Assembly (NCBI GenBank): GCA_900548905.1
Contig: URMK01000050.1
Location: forward strand, 1-51,479
Length of the DNA: 51,479 bases
Reading direction: 5' to 3'
Source: an uncultured Lachnospiraceae bacterium
Lineage (GTDB): Bacteria > Bacillota > Clostridia > Lachnospirales > Lachnospiraceae
Shown here one piece after another: positions 25,328 through 32,851 of this stretch. Position numbers and translations under genes: made by a program. The notes under the pieces are model-generated. The model had not been told where the DNA came from and ran no database searches. It worked only from the letters and a program-made list of their open reading frames with translations. Numbering within the stretch: the stretch's first letter is position 1; each line of letters starts with the position of its first letter.

Positions 25328-25784
25328 TCATGAGCTTACATATCCAATGAACAAAAAAATCTTCTGCATCCTGCCGGCTGTTCGTTTTACCAGGCTGATA
25401 TCTCCCAAACCGATTGTTTTTCCTATTACAACCGAAGCTGTTGACGCAGCACCTACTGCCATGGACTTTACCAGCAGGAACAAGGTGGGTGCCACACTGT
25501 TGGCTGCTATTGCCGCAGCAGTCATATGGCCCAGAATAACCGTCTGCAAAGCCGTATTCAATCCCCATAGACTCTGTACAAATACCATAAGGCTTGCAAG
25601 TTTTATATAGTCAATGCAAAGCACTTTATTAAGCTGTAGATAATCCCTCAGTCTCAAATATCACTGTATGCCCCAGCATCACATTATCTGCCAGATTCAC
25701 ACTGATGGTTATCACATTCTGAAACACCAGAGCAGCATAAATAGAAAAGAATTTCCGGGTAAACGCTTTATCTTCCATCTTCAT
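25328..25784 (-). pseudogene. MATE-family efflux transporter, internally deleted
   Basis: An ATG at 25784 opens a typical MATE N-terminus (MEDKAFTRKFFSIYAAL, then ITISVNLADNVMLG) that runs into a TAA after about 50 codons. A second frame (stop at 25328) continues with the start of the second half of a MATE protein (SLMVFVQSLWGLNTALQTVILG, then VGAASTASVVIGKTIGLGD) and stops. Most transmembrane segments are missing. It lies between the cupin-type isomerase and the aldolase, within the otherwise intact operon, so the pathway may have lost an integral transporter. Confidence 0.75.
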
Positions 25785-25789
25785 GATTA

Positions 25790-26980
25790 TTAATTGTCAA
25801 CTTGTAATATCTGTCCATCCGGGCCGAAATGTTTCAGCATTACCAACGGCTCATACTTCGATGTATTGGTTATGGTAACGCCTCCCTGGGCCTTTGCCTT
25901 GCTGACAAAAAATTCATCTGCCGTTGCCTGCCCATAGCGGATCAGTGTTGGTGTTTCGCACTCATAGGTTCCGATTTTTCCATGTCCCTGAATGACTACG
26001 CAGCCATATGCACAGGCATCCTTCACCAGAACAGTCTTCCCAGGTTCTACAACCAGTTCTTTTCCGCCCACATAGTCATTGCCATATACAATCCATTTCT
26101 GCTCATAGCCATCTTCTGCCTGCTCTGTTACCGGACGTCTGAAATAGCGTTTCCGGTAGTCACTGCAGGTATTCTTTTCCCAATCAGCCACCTCAAAAAT
26201 CTTTTCAAGGTCTTTTTTGTCTTCCTCCGGGAGATAACCTGACAAATCATCATAGTGGAACACTTCTCCATTTACTACATTTTCCCAGATTGCCATTACA
26301 TCGCTGTTCCACTGCGGTTCATAGGTGCAGAGAGAACCGGGGGCATGTACCACTCCTGCCGGTGTATACCAGCCGGTATCAAGTTCAATGCGGAATGCTC
26401 TGGATAATTCTGTGATGCGGGTATCCCGGACGGTATAATCCTTCAGACGTTCTATCACTTCCTCTTTGGAAACAGAAGGATCAAACCCAAAATAGCTGAC
26501 CGGCATCTGCCCCAGATGCTGATTGTACTGTCTCGGAAAATAGTAATGCTCATGCTTGGGTTTTACGCCAACCTTTGCACACGCTTCTTCTGCATGATGA
26601 ATATGATGAAACAGCGGCATCTCATAATCATAGAATTTAGAATACATGGGCCATGTACCGTACTTGTTCATCAGTTCTGTTCCAATCAGTTCCCCACCCA
26701 GTTCTTCAATAAAATCTTTAAAGAGGATTTTGTTTTCATCAGTATCATCAACATTTACAAAACTCATTCCCTCATATGGGCCTGATCCCGGAGTCTCAAC
26801 ATGGGTGATGGAGCTGAACCAGCGCTCCACAATCGCTCCCCGCTCCATTCCCATAGCAAAATAATCATCCGGATGAAGACGAAGCCTTCTGCCCGGACGG
26901 TTAAACGGCCGGGGCACCCAAGTAGGGAGCAACTGCAGAATGCCATCGTTTTTTTCAAATACTTCTCTAATCTTAGACAT
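25790..26980 (-). CDS. cupin-fold sugar isomerase-like protein
   Basis: 396-residue soluble protein resembling the mannose-6-phosphate isomerase/cupin superfamily in its layout: a His-rich segment FHHIHHAEEACAKVGVKPKHEHYYFP that could bind metal, a core with ELDTGWYTPAGVVHAPGSLCTYEP, and a C-terminal cupin (VEPGKTVLVKDACAYGCVVIQGHGKIG). ATG 26980 is chosen because AAAGGAG lies seven bases before it; the frame upstream to 27025 has none. It sits in the catabolic operon next to the epimerase and dehydrogenase, so isomerisation of a sugar or sugar acid is a reasonable guess. The exact reaction is unknown. Confidence 0.7.
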   Translation of the reverse strand: MSKIREVFEKNDGILQLLPTWVPRPFNRPGRRLRLHPDDYFAMGMERGAIVERWFSSITHVETPGSGPYEGMSFVNVDDTDENKILFKDFIEELGGELIGTELMNKYGTWPMYSKFYDYEMPLFHHIHHAEEACAKVGVKPKHEHYYFPRQYNQHLGQMPVSYFGFDPSVSKEEVIERLKDYTVRDTRITELSRAFRIELDTGWYTPAGVVHAPGSLCTYEPQWNSDVMAIWENVVNGEVFHYDDLSGYLPEEDKKDLEKIFEVADWEKNTCSDYRKRYFRRPVTEQAEDGYEQKWIVYGNDYVGGKELVVEPGKTVLVKDACAYGCVVIQGHGKIGTYECETPTLIRYGQATADEFFVSKAKAQGGVTITNTSKYEPLVMLKHFGPDGQILQVDN

Positions 26981-27073
26981 TTCATTTCTCCTTTTCCATA
27001 CAAAACCCAAAGATTTGCCCCACACATTTCCCTTATCCTATACAAACATGCGGGGCAATTTATGTAATTTCTA

Positions 27074-27592
27074 TTAAGCCTTATTTGTTTCTCCTGCGCC
27101 CTTCTGCATGGAAGTGCCCCACTTGACGCCAATCTGCTGGGATGCAAGTGCACCAATATTTCCTACTACAATCGCAATCAGCACTTTAAACATTTTCGTA
27201 TAAAGTGATGGGCCGTCTATTCCATCTCCTGCCCCCAGCATAGCAAACAGCATGGAACATCCAGCAAATACTCCCGGAGTATAGGACAGCAGTTTCCACT
27301 TCGACTGCAGACACATCACAACAACTACCGGGATTACAATTACTGCCAGCCCCCAAGGTGCCGGAATACCAGCTAAAACCGTATTTAATGCCAGAATCAC
27401 CCAGCCCCATGCAAGACCGCTGATGTTCCCAAACGTAGATCTCATGAATCCATCCTTACCGCCCTCAGTTGCATAATAAGACAACATGGCAACAAACCCC
27501 AGCCAGGACGCCAGACCCAGATAACCGTCAATTAATACCAAAATCGCCGCAAAAATACCTGCGCATAAACCTACCGCAAATGTTACTATCAT
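27074..27592 (-). CDS. DUF1097 membrane protein
   Basis: 172-residue inner-membrane protein with about five hydrophobic helices, Gly/Ala rich, typical of DUF1097. The block GFVAMLSYYATEGGKDGFMRS is characteristic. ATG 27592 has GGAGG five bases upstream and is preferred over ATG 27604. Function of the family is not established; its place in a sugar operon that has lost its MATE gene and has no other transporter makes a role in uptake plausible. An operator-like palindrome lies upstream at 27628-27645. Confidence 0.75.
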   Translation of the reverse strand: MIVTFAVGLCAGIFAAILVLIDGYLGLASWLGFVAMLSYYATEGGKDGFMRSTFGNISGLAWGWVILALNTVLAGIPAPWGLAVIVIPVVVVMCLQSKWKLLSYTPGVFAGCSMLFAMLGAGDGIDGPSLYTKMFKVLIAIVVGNIGALASQQIGVKWGTSMQKGAGETNKA

Positions 27593-27627
27593 TGTTTCCT
27601 CCATTCCCCATATATAATATGTGCATC

Positions 27628-27645
27628 GTTTATTCGTATAAATTC
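27628..27645. promoter_or_regulatory. third LacI-type operator-like site
   Basis: TTTATTC/GTATAAA (27629-27642) differs at one position from the perfect half-site TTTATAC/GTATAAA found before the operon. It lies upstream of the DUF1097 gene, within the operon, so it may bind the same LacI protein as an internal operator or an auxiliary looping site. Confidence 0.5.
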
Positions 27646-27680
27646 ATGACCGCAAAAAACCTTTTCAAGTTTTTTGTCTT

Positions 27681-28766
27681 TTATTCTGCGGCACCAATCA
27701 AGATAACACCTTTCACCTTATCCTCTTTGCTTTCCTTCATGAACTTGATACCCTTTTCGCAATCCTCCAGCGTAAAACGGTGGGTGATAATGGGATCAAG
27801 ATTCACCTGTCCGGATGCAATCGCATGGAATACATTATCCCAAACCAGCGGTGCCAGCCAGGAGCATTTGATTGTCCGGTCATTCTGGATTGCTTCAAGC
27901 ATAGGAAGCTGCAGCTTGTCGCCTTCTCCCGGAAGTCCGAAGTATACAATGGTAGATGCCGGACCGGTAACCAGCAGTGCGTTCTGCAGCGCTTCCATAT
28001 TGCTGGTCATTACGATACAGCGTGGTGCCAGATGTCCAAGTTTATTCTTTACGGCTGCAACCAGATCCTCCTCATAGTAAGGAGATTCCTTGTCTGAGGT
28101 ATTGATCAGAACATCTGCCCCTACCTGTTTTCCAATCTCCAGAGGATAATCCCTTCTTCCAACCAGAACCACACGTCCTGCTCCGGATGCTTTTGCCAGC
28201 TGCACCATCATAAGACCAATCGGTCCCGGTCCCAAAATCACCACATCCTGTCCCAGCTGTACATCAAGGCGTTTCATGCCATATGCAGCACATGCCAGCG
28301 GCTCTGCCAGTGCGCCGTGCTCAAAAGAAACCTCATCTGGAATCTTATATACGTGGGTATATTTTACCTTTACATATTCGGCAAACCCACCGTTGCAGGA
28401 TACGCCAATCACTTCGCTGTGAGAGCAGACATTAAATTCGCCCCTCATACAAGCCTCGCAGGCATTGCACTGCTGAACCGGATTGACCGCCACTCTGTCG
28501 CCCTCTTCAAACAGACCGGCAAGCATAGGAATCGTGCCGACTTCCACTACAATGCCGCTGATCTCATGGCCAAGATACTGGGGACCTTTTCCATTCGGAG
28601 TACCCAGCGGACTGTGTCCATAATAGTAGGAAATATCAGAACCGCAGATAGAAGTAGCCATTACCTTAATCAGCACCTCATTATCCGATATCTGCGGGAT
28701 ATCGTGCACCTCGTACTTCATAACCATCGGCTCGTAAAAATTCTGTACCTTCATTTTACCTTTCAT
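27681..28766 (-). CDS. zinc-dependent alcohol/polyol dehydrogenase (MDR family)
   Basis: Medium-chain dehydrogenase of 361 residues, NAD(P)-dependent. Catalytic zinc residues lie in ATSICGSDISYYYGHSPLG and LGHEISGIVVEVG; four structural zinc cysteines are in QQCNACEACMRGEFNVCSH; the Rossmann motif is VILGPGPIGLMMVQLAKASGA. Sorbitol- and threonine-dehydrogenase-like enzymes share this layout, so oxidation of a polyol or sugar to a ketose is likely. AGGAGG precedes ATG 28766. Second gene of the LacI-controlled operon. Confidence 0.9.
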   Translation of the reverse strand: MKGKMKVQNFYEPMVMKYEVHDIPQISDNEVLIKVMATSICGSDISYYYGHSPLGTPNGKGPQYLGHEISGIVVEVGTIPMLAGLFEEGDRVAVNPVQQCNACEACMRGEFNVCSHSEVIGVSCNGGFAEYVKVKYTHVYKIPDEVSFEHGALAEPLACAAYGMKRLDVQLGQDVVILGPGPIGLMMVQLAKASGAGRVVLVGRRDYPLEIGKQVGADVLINTSDKESPYYEEDLVAAVKNKLGHLAPRCIVMTSNMEALQNALLVTGPASTIVYFGLPGEGDKLQLPMLEAIQNDRTIKCSWLAPLVWDNVFHAIASGQVNLDPIITHRFTLEDCEKGIKFMKESKEDKVKGVILIGAAE

Positions 28767-28790
28767 TGTAACCCCTCCTGTTTTATTTTC

Positions 28791-29663
28791 CTATTTGCAG
28801 AACTTCTCGTTAAACTTGTCAACGTATTCTTTACACTTGCCGGTTACACCCCATGCATCGGGCCACTCACACAAATCAATCGCCCACCAGTCGCCTTTAT
28901 ATCCGCCAACTTCCATGAGAGCCGGTATTACCTGATTAAAATCAATCTTGCCATCTCCGAAAGGAACATGTTCAGAGGTGTTGGTGCTGTTTAAGGTTCC
29001 GTCAGCGTCAATCACATGGACAAATCCGATATGGTCTTTTGCCATCTCAATGAACTCCATGATACCGCCTTTTAAAACTTCCGGCTCGATTCCGTTTAAT
29101 CCCAGCGCACAGTTAAATGCATGACAGGTATCAAACAAAAGGGAGAAATTTGGTTCATTGACTGCTTTGACCACCTCAACAATGTTAGACGGCTCATTGA
29201 TGATAAATCCAGGCTCAAATTCCCAAACCAGCTCCAGTCCTAAACCGGCAGCCTCCTGAGCCATTTCTTTAAAGTTTTTAACAAAAAATAATTTTACATC
29301 ATCATATGTCATTCCCTCAGGAATCTCCGGTTTTGAGCAGGTGTCGAACCGGACAATGTTGGTAAGACCGAATTTCTTCACGAACTGAATCTGTCTGGTG
29401 AATGCCTCACGCCACTCCTTTGTCTGACGGAGCGAGTCAAAGCTCCATACATCGATAGCGAAATCTGCTACGCCAAGACCATTATCAGTAAAGCACTTTT
29501 TATATGCCTCCACCTTTTCGTCTGTGTCAAGCAGATCCGGATTTGCTCCGTAAGGCGGAAATCCGCCTAAGCTGATGCCGTCAAAATTGAGTTTTTTTGC
29601 ACCTACGCAAAGTTCATCGATTGACTGTGGAATTGCCCATGAGCTGATAGATACTTTCTTCAT
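28791..29663 (-). CDS. sugar phosphate isomerase/epimerase (xylose-isomerase-like TIM barrel)
   Basis: 290-residue TIM-barrel protein of the AP-endonuclease-2/xylose isomerase superfamily. The divalent-metal ligands of ketose 3-epimerases can be followed: Glu in LVWEFEPG, Asp and His in LLFDTCHAF, His in GFVHVIDADG, and an acidic residue in WWAIDLCEWP, which is Asp where ketose 3-epimerases have Glu. It probably epimerises or isomerises a ketose. TAGGAGG precedes ATG 29663. First gene of the operon, about 67 nt downstream of the predicted transcription start. Confidence 0.85.
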   Translation of the reverse strand: MKKVSISSWAIPQSIDELCVGAKKLNFDGISLGGFPPYGANPDLLDTDEKVEAYKKCFTDNGLGVADFAIDVWSFDSLRQTKEWREAFTRQIQFVKKFGLTNIVRFDTCSKPEIPEGMTYDDVKLFFVKNFKEMAQEAAGLGLELVWEFEPGFIINEPSNIVEVVKAVNEPNFSLLFDTCHAFNCALGLNGIEPEVLKGGIMEFIEMAKDHIGFVHVIDADGTLNSTNTSEHVPFGDGKIDFNQVIPALMEVGGYKGDWWAIDLCEWPDAWGVTGKCKEYVDKFNEKFCK

Positions 29664-29702
29664 CTTTGTAACCTCCTAATGTGAATATAATTTTTCGTTC
29701 CT

Positions 29703-29726
29703 AGTGATTTATACGTATAAATCACT
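29703..29726. promoter_or_regulatory. primary operator: 24-bp perfect palindrome
   Basis: The half-site AGTGATTTATAC is followed by its exact reverse complement, centred on a CG step as in LacI/GalR operators. It begins a few bases downstream of the predicted start of transcription (+4 to +27 or so), where a bound repressor would block the polymerase. Confidence 0.85.
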
Positions 29727-29736
29727 CTGTATTTAC

Positions 29737-29765
29737 TTTATACACCTTTTGATTTATTTTGTCAA
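29737..29765 (-). promoter_or_regulatory. sigma-A promoter of the catabolic operon
   Basis: On the minus strand: perfect -35 TTGACA (29760-29765), 17-bp spacer, -10 TATAAA (29737-29742). It lies between two operator palindromes and fires leftward into the epimerase gene. Confidence 0.85.
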
Positions 29766-29767
29766 TA

Positions 29768-29783
29768 GTTTATGCGTATAAAT
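29768..29783. promoter_or_regulatory. second operator upstream of the -35 box
   Basis: TTTATGC/GTATAAA (29769-29782) matches the primary operator core at all but one position. It ends three bases from the -35 box. Centre-to-centre distance to the primary operator is 61 bp. Confidence 0.7.
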
Positions 29784-29883
29784 TACAATTATTTTTTATT
29801 TTACCGTATTTGCTTTGTTTATTATTTCGTCCTTTTGCAAAAAAGAGTAACTTTACTGTTATATCAATATAACAATAAATATC

Positions 29884-29907
29884 GAAAAAGCACAGGAATT
29901 TCCTATG
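29884..29907 (-). terminator. weak terminator after the lacI-type gene
   Basis: On the minus strand CATAGG/CCTGTG form a 6-bp stem (29902-29907 with 29891-29896, one wobble) followed by CTTTTTC. It separates the repressor gene from the operon promoter. Confidence 0.5.
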
Positions 29908-29926
29908 CCTTTCCATACATTTCGCA

Positions 29927-30925
29927 TTAAGTTGTAGTCTCTCGAAGAATTAGCCGGGGCTTTATTAAACTATTCTCTACAGGTTCTCCAGCCAATAACT
30001 GAAGCAATTTTTCCACCGTCAGCCTGCACATCTCTTCCAGAGGCTGTGCCACGGTTGACAAAGCAGGAACAAACAGCTCCGCAAGGGGAATATCGTCATA
30101 TCCAATAATCGAAATATCTTGCGGGACTTTGATTCCTGACATCAGAATTGTTTTTAGTATTCCGACAGCAATCACATCGGAAGAAACAACGACCCCGTCA
30201 ATATCTGCATCCCGTATTTTTTTTCCGACTGCTGCTCCTCCCTTCCACTTATCTCCCGGTCCGCTGGAGTGGTAAACCAGCAGGTCTCCCATTCTTCCAT
30301 AGTCACGCATGGCATCCTTATACCCCTGGCATCGGTCTGCCAACGCCTCTATTTCTGATGTCTGGCTCACATATGCTATTTTTTTCTTTCCCTGTTTTAG
30401 CAGTGCTTCTGTTGCTGTGTATCCTCCAAAGTAATTATCCGTGTTGATACATGCAAATTCACCGCATTTCGATCCACCCTCCAGAACCACTGCTGATTTC
30501 CCGGAATCTCTAAGATAATCCCAGCACCTTTGATTACTGAACTGATATGTGATAATAACTCCCTCAACATTATGTGACAATAAATGTTTGAGCGCATTTT
30601 CTTCCATGGTCTTATTATAGTCCGTAGAATTAATGATGATCGTATAGCCTTCCTTTATCAGCAATTTTTCTATCATACTGACCATCACCGCATAATATGT
30701 ATTTGTAATATCAGGAATGATAATGCCAATGGTTCTGCTTCGATTGGTCTTCAGGGCAATCGCCAAATAATTTGGTTTATAATTCAATTCCTTAATTGCA
30801 TGGTTCACTCGCTCTTTCACTTCATCCGAAATATTTGCGGTACCATTTATTACATAAGACACTGTTGGCTGTGTAACACCTGCTAAATTAGCCACATCAA
30901 CCATTGTCGGTCGTTCTTTACTCAT
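29927..30925 (-). CDS. LacI/GalR-family transcriptional repressor
   Basis: 332-residue regulator. The N-terminal helix-turn-helix and hinge read TMVDVANLAGVTQPTVSYVINGTANISDEVKERV and then KELNYKPNYLAIALK, diagnostic of the family. The rest is a periplasmic-binding-protein-like effector domain (TIGIIIPDITNTYYA, VSSDVIAVGILK, ISIIGYDDIPLAELFVPALSTV). ATG 30925 has GGAAGG upstream; TTG 30940 would add five residues. Divided from the operon by its own terminator. It very probably binds the CG-centred palindromes at 29703-29783 and 27628-27645; the effector should be the pathway substrate or its phosphate. Confidence 0.93.
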   Translation of the reverse strand: MSKERPTMVDVANLAGVTQPTVSYVINGTANISDEVKERVNHAIKELNYKPNYLAIALKTNRSRTIGIIIPDITNTYYAVMVSMIEKLLIKEGYTIIINSTDYNKTMEENALKHLLSHNVEGVIITYQFSNQRCWDYLRDSGKSAVVLEGGSKCGEFACINTDNYFGGYTATEALLKQGKKKIAYVSQTSEIEALADRCQGYKDAMRDYGRMGDLLVYHSSGPGDKWKGGAAVGKKIRDADIDGVVVSSDVIAVGILKTILMSGIKVPQDISIIGYDDIPLAELFVPALSTVAQPLEEMCRLTVEKLLQLLAGEPVENSLIKPRLILRETTT

Positions 30926-31146
30926 ATGCTTTCCTTCCAAATATGAATTTTCATCGATACTTATTTACTAATTCTATATGAGGAAGATTAAAAAATCAAT
31001 CAGATTTTCAACAAAGAAACGTAACAACAGACTGCAGCAAGCCTGCTTATGGTGTAAATGAAACAGAAAGCAGCATGAATCGGGACTGGCATCTAGAGAA
31101 AATACCCGCGCAAAATACTATTACATTTCCTTTCATTAATTTTTCC

Positions 31147-31745
31147 ATTAACTATTCTTTGTGTCGCATTAGGTGGACTGTTTGGAGATGGAACAGCCAC
31201 CTATTTAAGCCTTAAACTTGGAGAGTGAAAACAAGAGGACGCAAAAAAGGAATAGCAAATGGAATTTTGCTTTCCATCATAGCCAGCATTGTGCTATGCT
31301 CAGCATTACTGATTTTCCTAAACCAATCGTTTATATTTGGGGCTGCACTAAAACAGCAGAATCTTATGCGCTGGCATATGAAAGTATTGTAGCAGTGGGC
31401 TTTCCAATTGTTTTAATTTTTAACTGCGTTAAATTCCATGATACGTGCAGACGGTGCACCAAAACTTGCCATGCTTTCTCTTGTTTTCGGAGCGTTTTTA
31501 ACACAATCATGGACCCTATCTTTATCTTTGTCTTTGATTGGGGTACAGGGTGCGGCACTTGCTACCATTATGGGGCAAATTATTGCGTTCCTCATTTTGC
31601 TTACCCATGTGGAAATTTATTAAACTCACAAAGCTACTGGCACACAGCCCACAATCGGCTTCAATTATGGAGCAAAAAATTATGACAGAGTTCTTAATGC
31701 ATTGAGAATTGTCGGGCGCGGTTCGGATTATATTTTAAAAGGATT
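31147..31745 (+). pseudogene. MepA-like MATE efflux transporter, decayed
   Basis: Pieces of one MATE protein follow in order on the plus strand but in changing frames: TILCVALGGLFGDGTATYLS with an in-frame TGA after LKLGE, then GIANGILLSIIASIV, TAESYALAYESIVAVGFPIV, DGAPKLAMLSLVFGAFL, TIMDPIFIFVFDWG, GAALATIMGQIIAFLILL, then a jump to IGFNYGAKNYDRVLNALRI. At least one nonsense change, several frameshifts and a deletion of the middle helices are present. The 220 bp upstream (30926-31146) hold no supported gene apart from presumed repressor promoter sequence. Confidence 0.8.
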
Positions 31746-31772
31746 TAAAAATGTAACTAATATTTTATTTTA

Positions 31773-31966
31773 GCAGATACAATAAGCCGTCTAGAGCGTA
31801 CTATGAAGCGTAAACACAAAAGCCGTGTAGCCTTTTACAATTTCCATACAAAACAACAATGGGGTAACGCAGCTAATTATAATTTGTCTATTAACAGCGG
31901 AAAAATAGGGATTGAACAAACCGTTGAAGTAATCATGACTTATATAAATGCTGTTGCTTTGGAAAA
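31773..31966 (+). pseudogene. cytidylate kinase-like protein, C-terminal remnant
   Basis: The frame reads RVAFYNFHTKQQWGNAANYN, then LSINSGKIGIEQTVEVIMTYI, matching the C-terminal block of cytidylate kinase-like (AAA_26) proteins (usually YYNFYT..KWG...NYDLCINS...GIE). The P-loop and the rest are missing. Such genes often sit next to MATE genes in Clostridia, so this and the MATE pseudogene are probably remnants of one pair. Confidence 0.6.
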
Positions 31967-32017
31967 ACTGCAAATACATCGACTATTGTGGTTACTAATC
32001 AGAGAGTATGCTCTATT

Positions 32018-32038
32018 AGTTCTTATAAAACGAGAACT
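32018..32038 (+). promoter_or_regulatory. inverted repeat around a -10-like box upstream of the XRE gene
   Basis: AGTTCT (32018-32023) and AGAACT (32033-32038) flank TATAAAACG. A -10-like TATAAA inside a short palindrome suggests an autoregulated promoter for the XRE protein. It is short, so the call is tentative. Confidence 0.35.
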
Positions 32039-32053
32039 TATCGTACGTTCACA

Positions 32054-32086
32054 CTCCAACACACGAACTGTACAATGGTGTTGGAG
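32054..32086 (+). promoter_or_regulatory. hairpin that contains the ribosome binding site of the XRE gene
   Basis: CTCCAACAC (32054-32062) pairs perfectly with GTGTTGGAG (32078-32086) around a 15-nt loop. The 3' arm contains the GGAG of the ribosome binding site for the GTG start at 32098. It can act on RNA (hiding the site) or on DNA as an operator. Confidence 0.5.
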
Positions 32087-32097
32087 GTGAACTACTG

Positions 32098-32424
32098 GTG
32101 GAAAAAATTGATTTTTCATATATGGGGCCTATACTAAAACAGGCTCGTTTATCCGCTAAGATGACACAGGAGGAACTTGCGGAGCAGATTGGACACACTG
32201 CTCGGTACATTATGGCAATTGAGAACGAGGAAAAGGGCGTTAGTCTGGATACCCTTGTGAAACTCGTTCGTGCCCTCAACATCTCAGCGGATACCATTGT
32301 TTATCCTGAACAGGAATCAGACAATAGTGTAACAGAGCAGTTGATTCGAATCATCCGGTTGCTGGACAGCAGAGATAAAAATATCCTGCTGGCTGCCGCA
32401 AAACAGATGCTGGAGAAAAACTGA
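32098..32424 (+). CDS. XRE-family helix-turn-helix regulator
   Basis: 108-residue regulator with a canonical N-terminal Cro/C1-type helix-turn-helix (LKQARLSAKMTQEELAEQIGHTARYIMAIENEEKGVSLDTLVKLVRALNISADTIV) and a short helical C-terminus. The start is GTG 32098, fixed by GGAGGTGA upstream. It is the only intact plus-strand gene between the cargo and the conjugation genes and has its own terminator. It resembles the second XRE protein at 43858-44193; such proteins usually control ICE excision or transfer. Confidence 0.9.
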   Translation: MEKIDFSYMGPILKQARLSAKMTQEELAEQIGHTARYIMAIENEEKGVSLDTLVKLVRALNISADTIVYPEQESDNSVTEQLIRIIRLLDSRDKNILLAAAKQMLEKN

Positions 32425-32431
32425 CAGGGTT

Positions 32432-32462
32432 CCACCCTCTTCGGAGGGTGGTTCTTTGTTTT
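32432..32462 (+). terminator. terminator of the XRE gene
   Basis: CCACCCTC/GAGGGTGG perfect 8-bp stem closed by a TTCG tetraloop (32440-32443), followed by a T-rich run. It starts eight bases after the stop codon. Confidence 0.9.
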
Positions 32463-32573
32463 TTCTCTGCTGTTAAATATTTCTTCAAGTGTTCCCTTCC
32501 CATTCATGCGTCATCATGGCATATCCCATACGCCACCAAAAGGGCAGAGCTGCCCCTTGGCGGTGTTTTTCTT

Positions 32574-32840
32574 TTATGGAGGTATCTCCTTCAGCGTATA
32601 GAGCAGGCTGCTCTTACCGCCATTCTCGCGCCAACGCTGTTCCTTCGTCAGCAGCCCGGCCTGTACCAAATCCGCAACAGCCCGCTCTACTGTCCTGCGA
32701 GAGAGGTGCAGCTCCCTGGCGATGGTTCCAATGGCAGGGTAACACTGACCCTTCTGGTTGCAGCGGTCTTTCAGATACATATAGACCGTCTTTGCACGGT
32801 GCGGCAGATCCTCGGCATAGATTGCAGAAAAATATCCCAT
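32574..32840 (-). CDS. helix-turn-helix protein downstream of TraG
   Basis: 88-residue winged-helix protein of the replication-initiator/MarR-like kind: YFSAIYAEDLPHRAKTVYMYLKDRC, then CYPAIGTIARELHLSRRTVERAVADLVQAGLLTKEQRW. It probably binds DNA as a regulator of the transfer operon. ATG 32840 is preferred because the G-rich ribosome binding site is six bases away; ATG 32846 lies on top of it. It follows the TraG stop by a few bases and is the last gene of the leftward conjugation operon. A GC-rich inverted repeat at 32530-32565 lies downstream. Confidence 0.8.
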   Translation of the reverse strand: MGYFSAIYAEDLPHRAKTVYMYLKDRCNQKGQCYPAIGTIARELHLSRRTVERAVADLVQAGLLTKEQRWRENGGKSSLLYTLKEIPP

Positions 32841-32851
32841 AGGCATCCCCC

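Noticed and set aside
31803..32090. 95-codon plus-strand frame
   Set aside because: Only its first half resembles a known family (the end of a cytidylate kinase-like protein) and it lacks a P-loop; treated as a pseudogene remnant.
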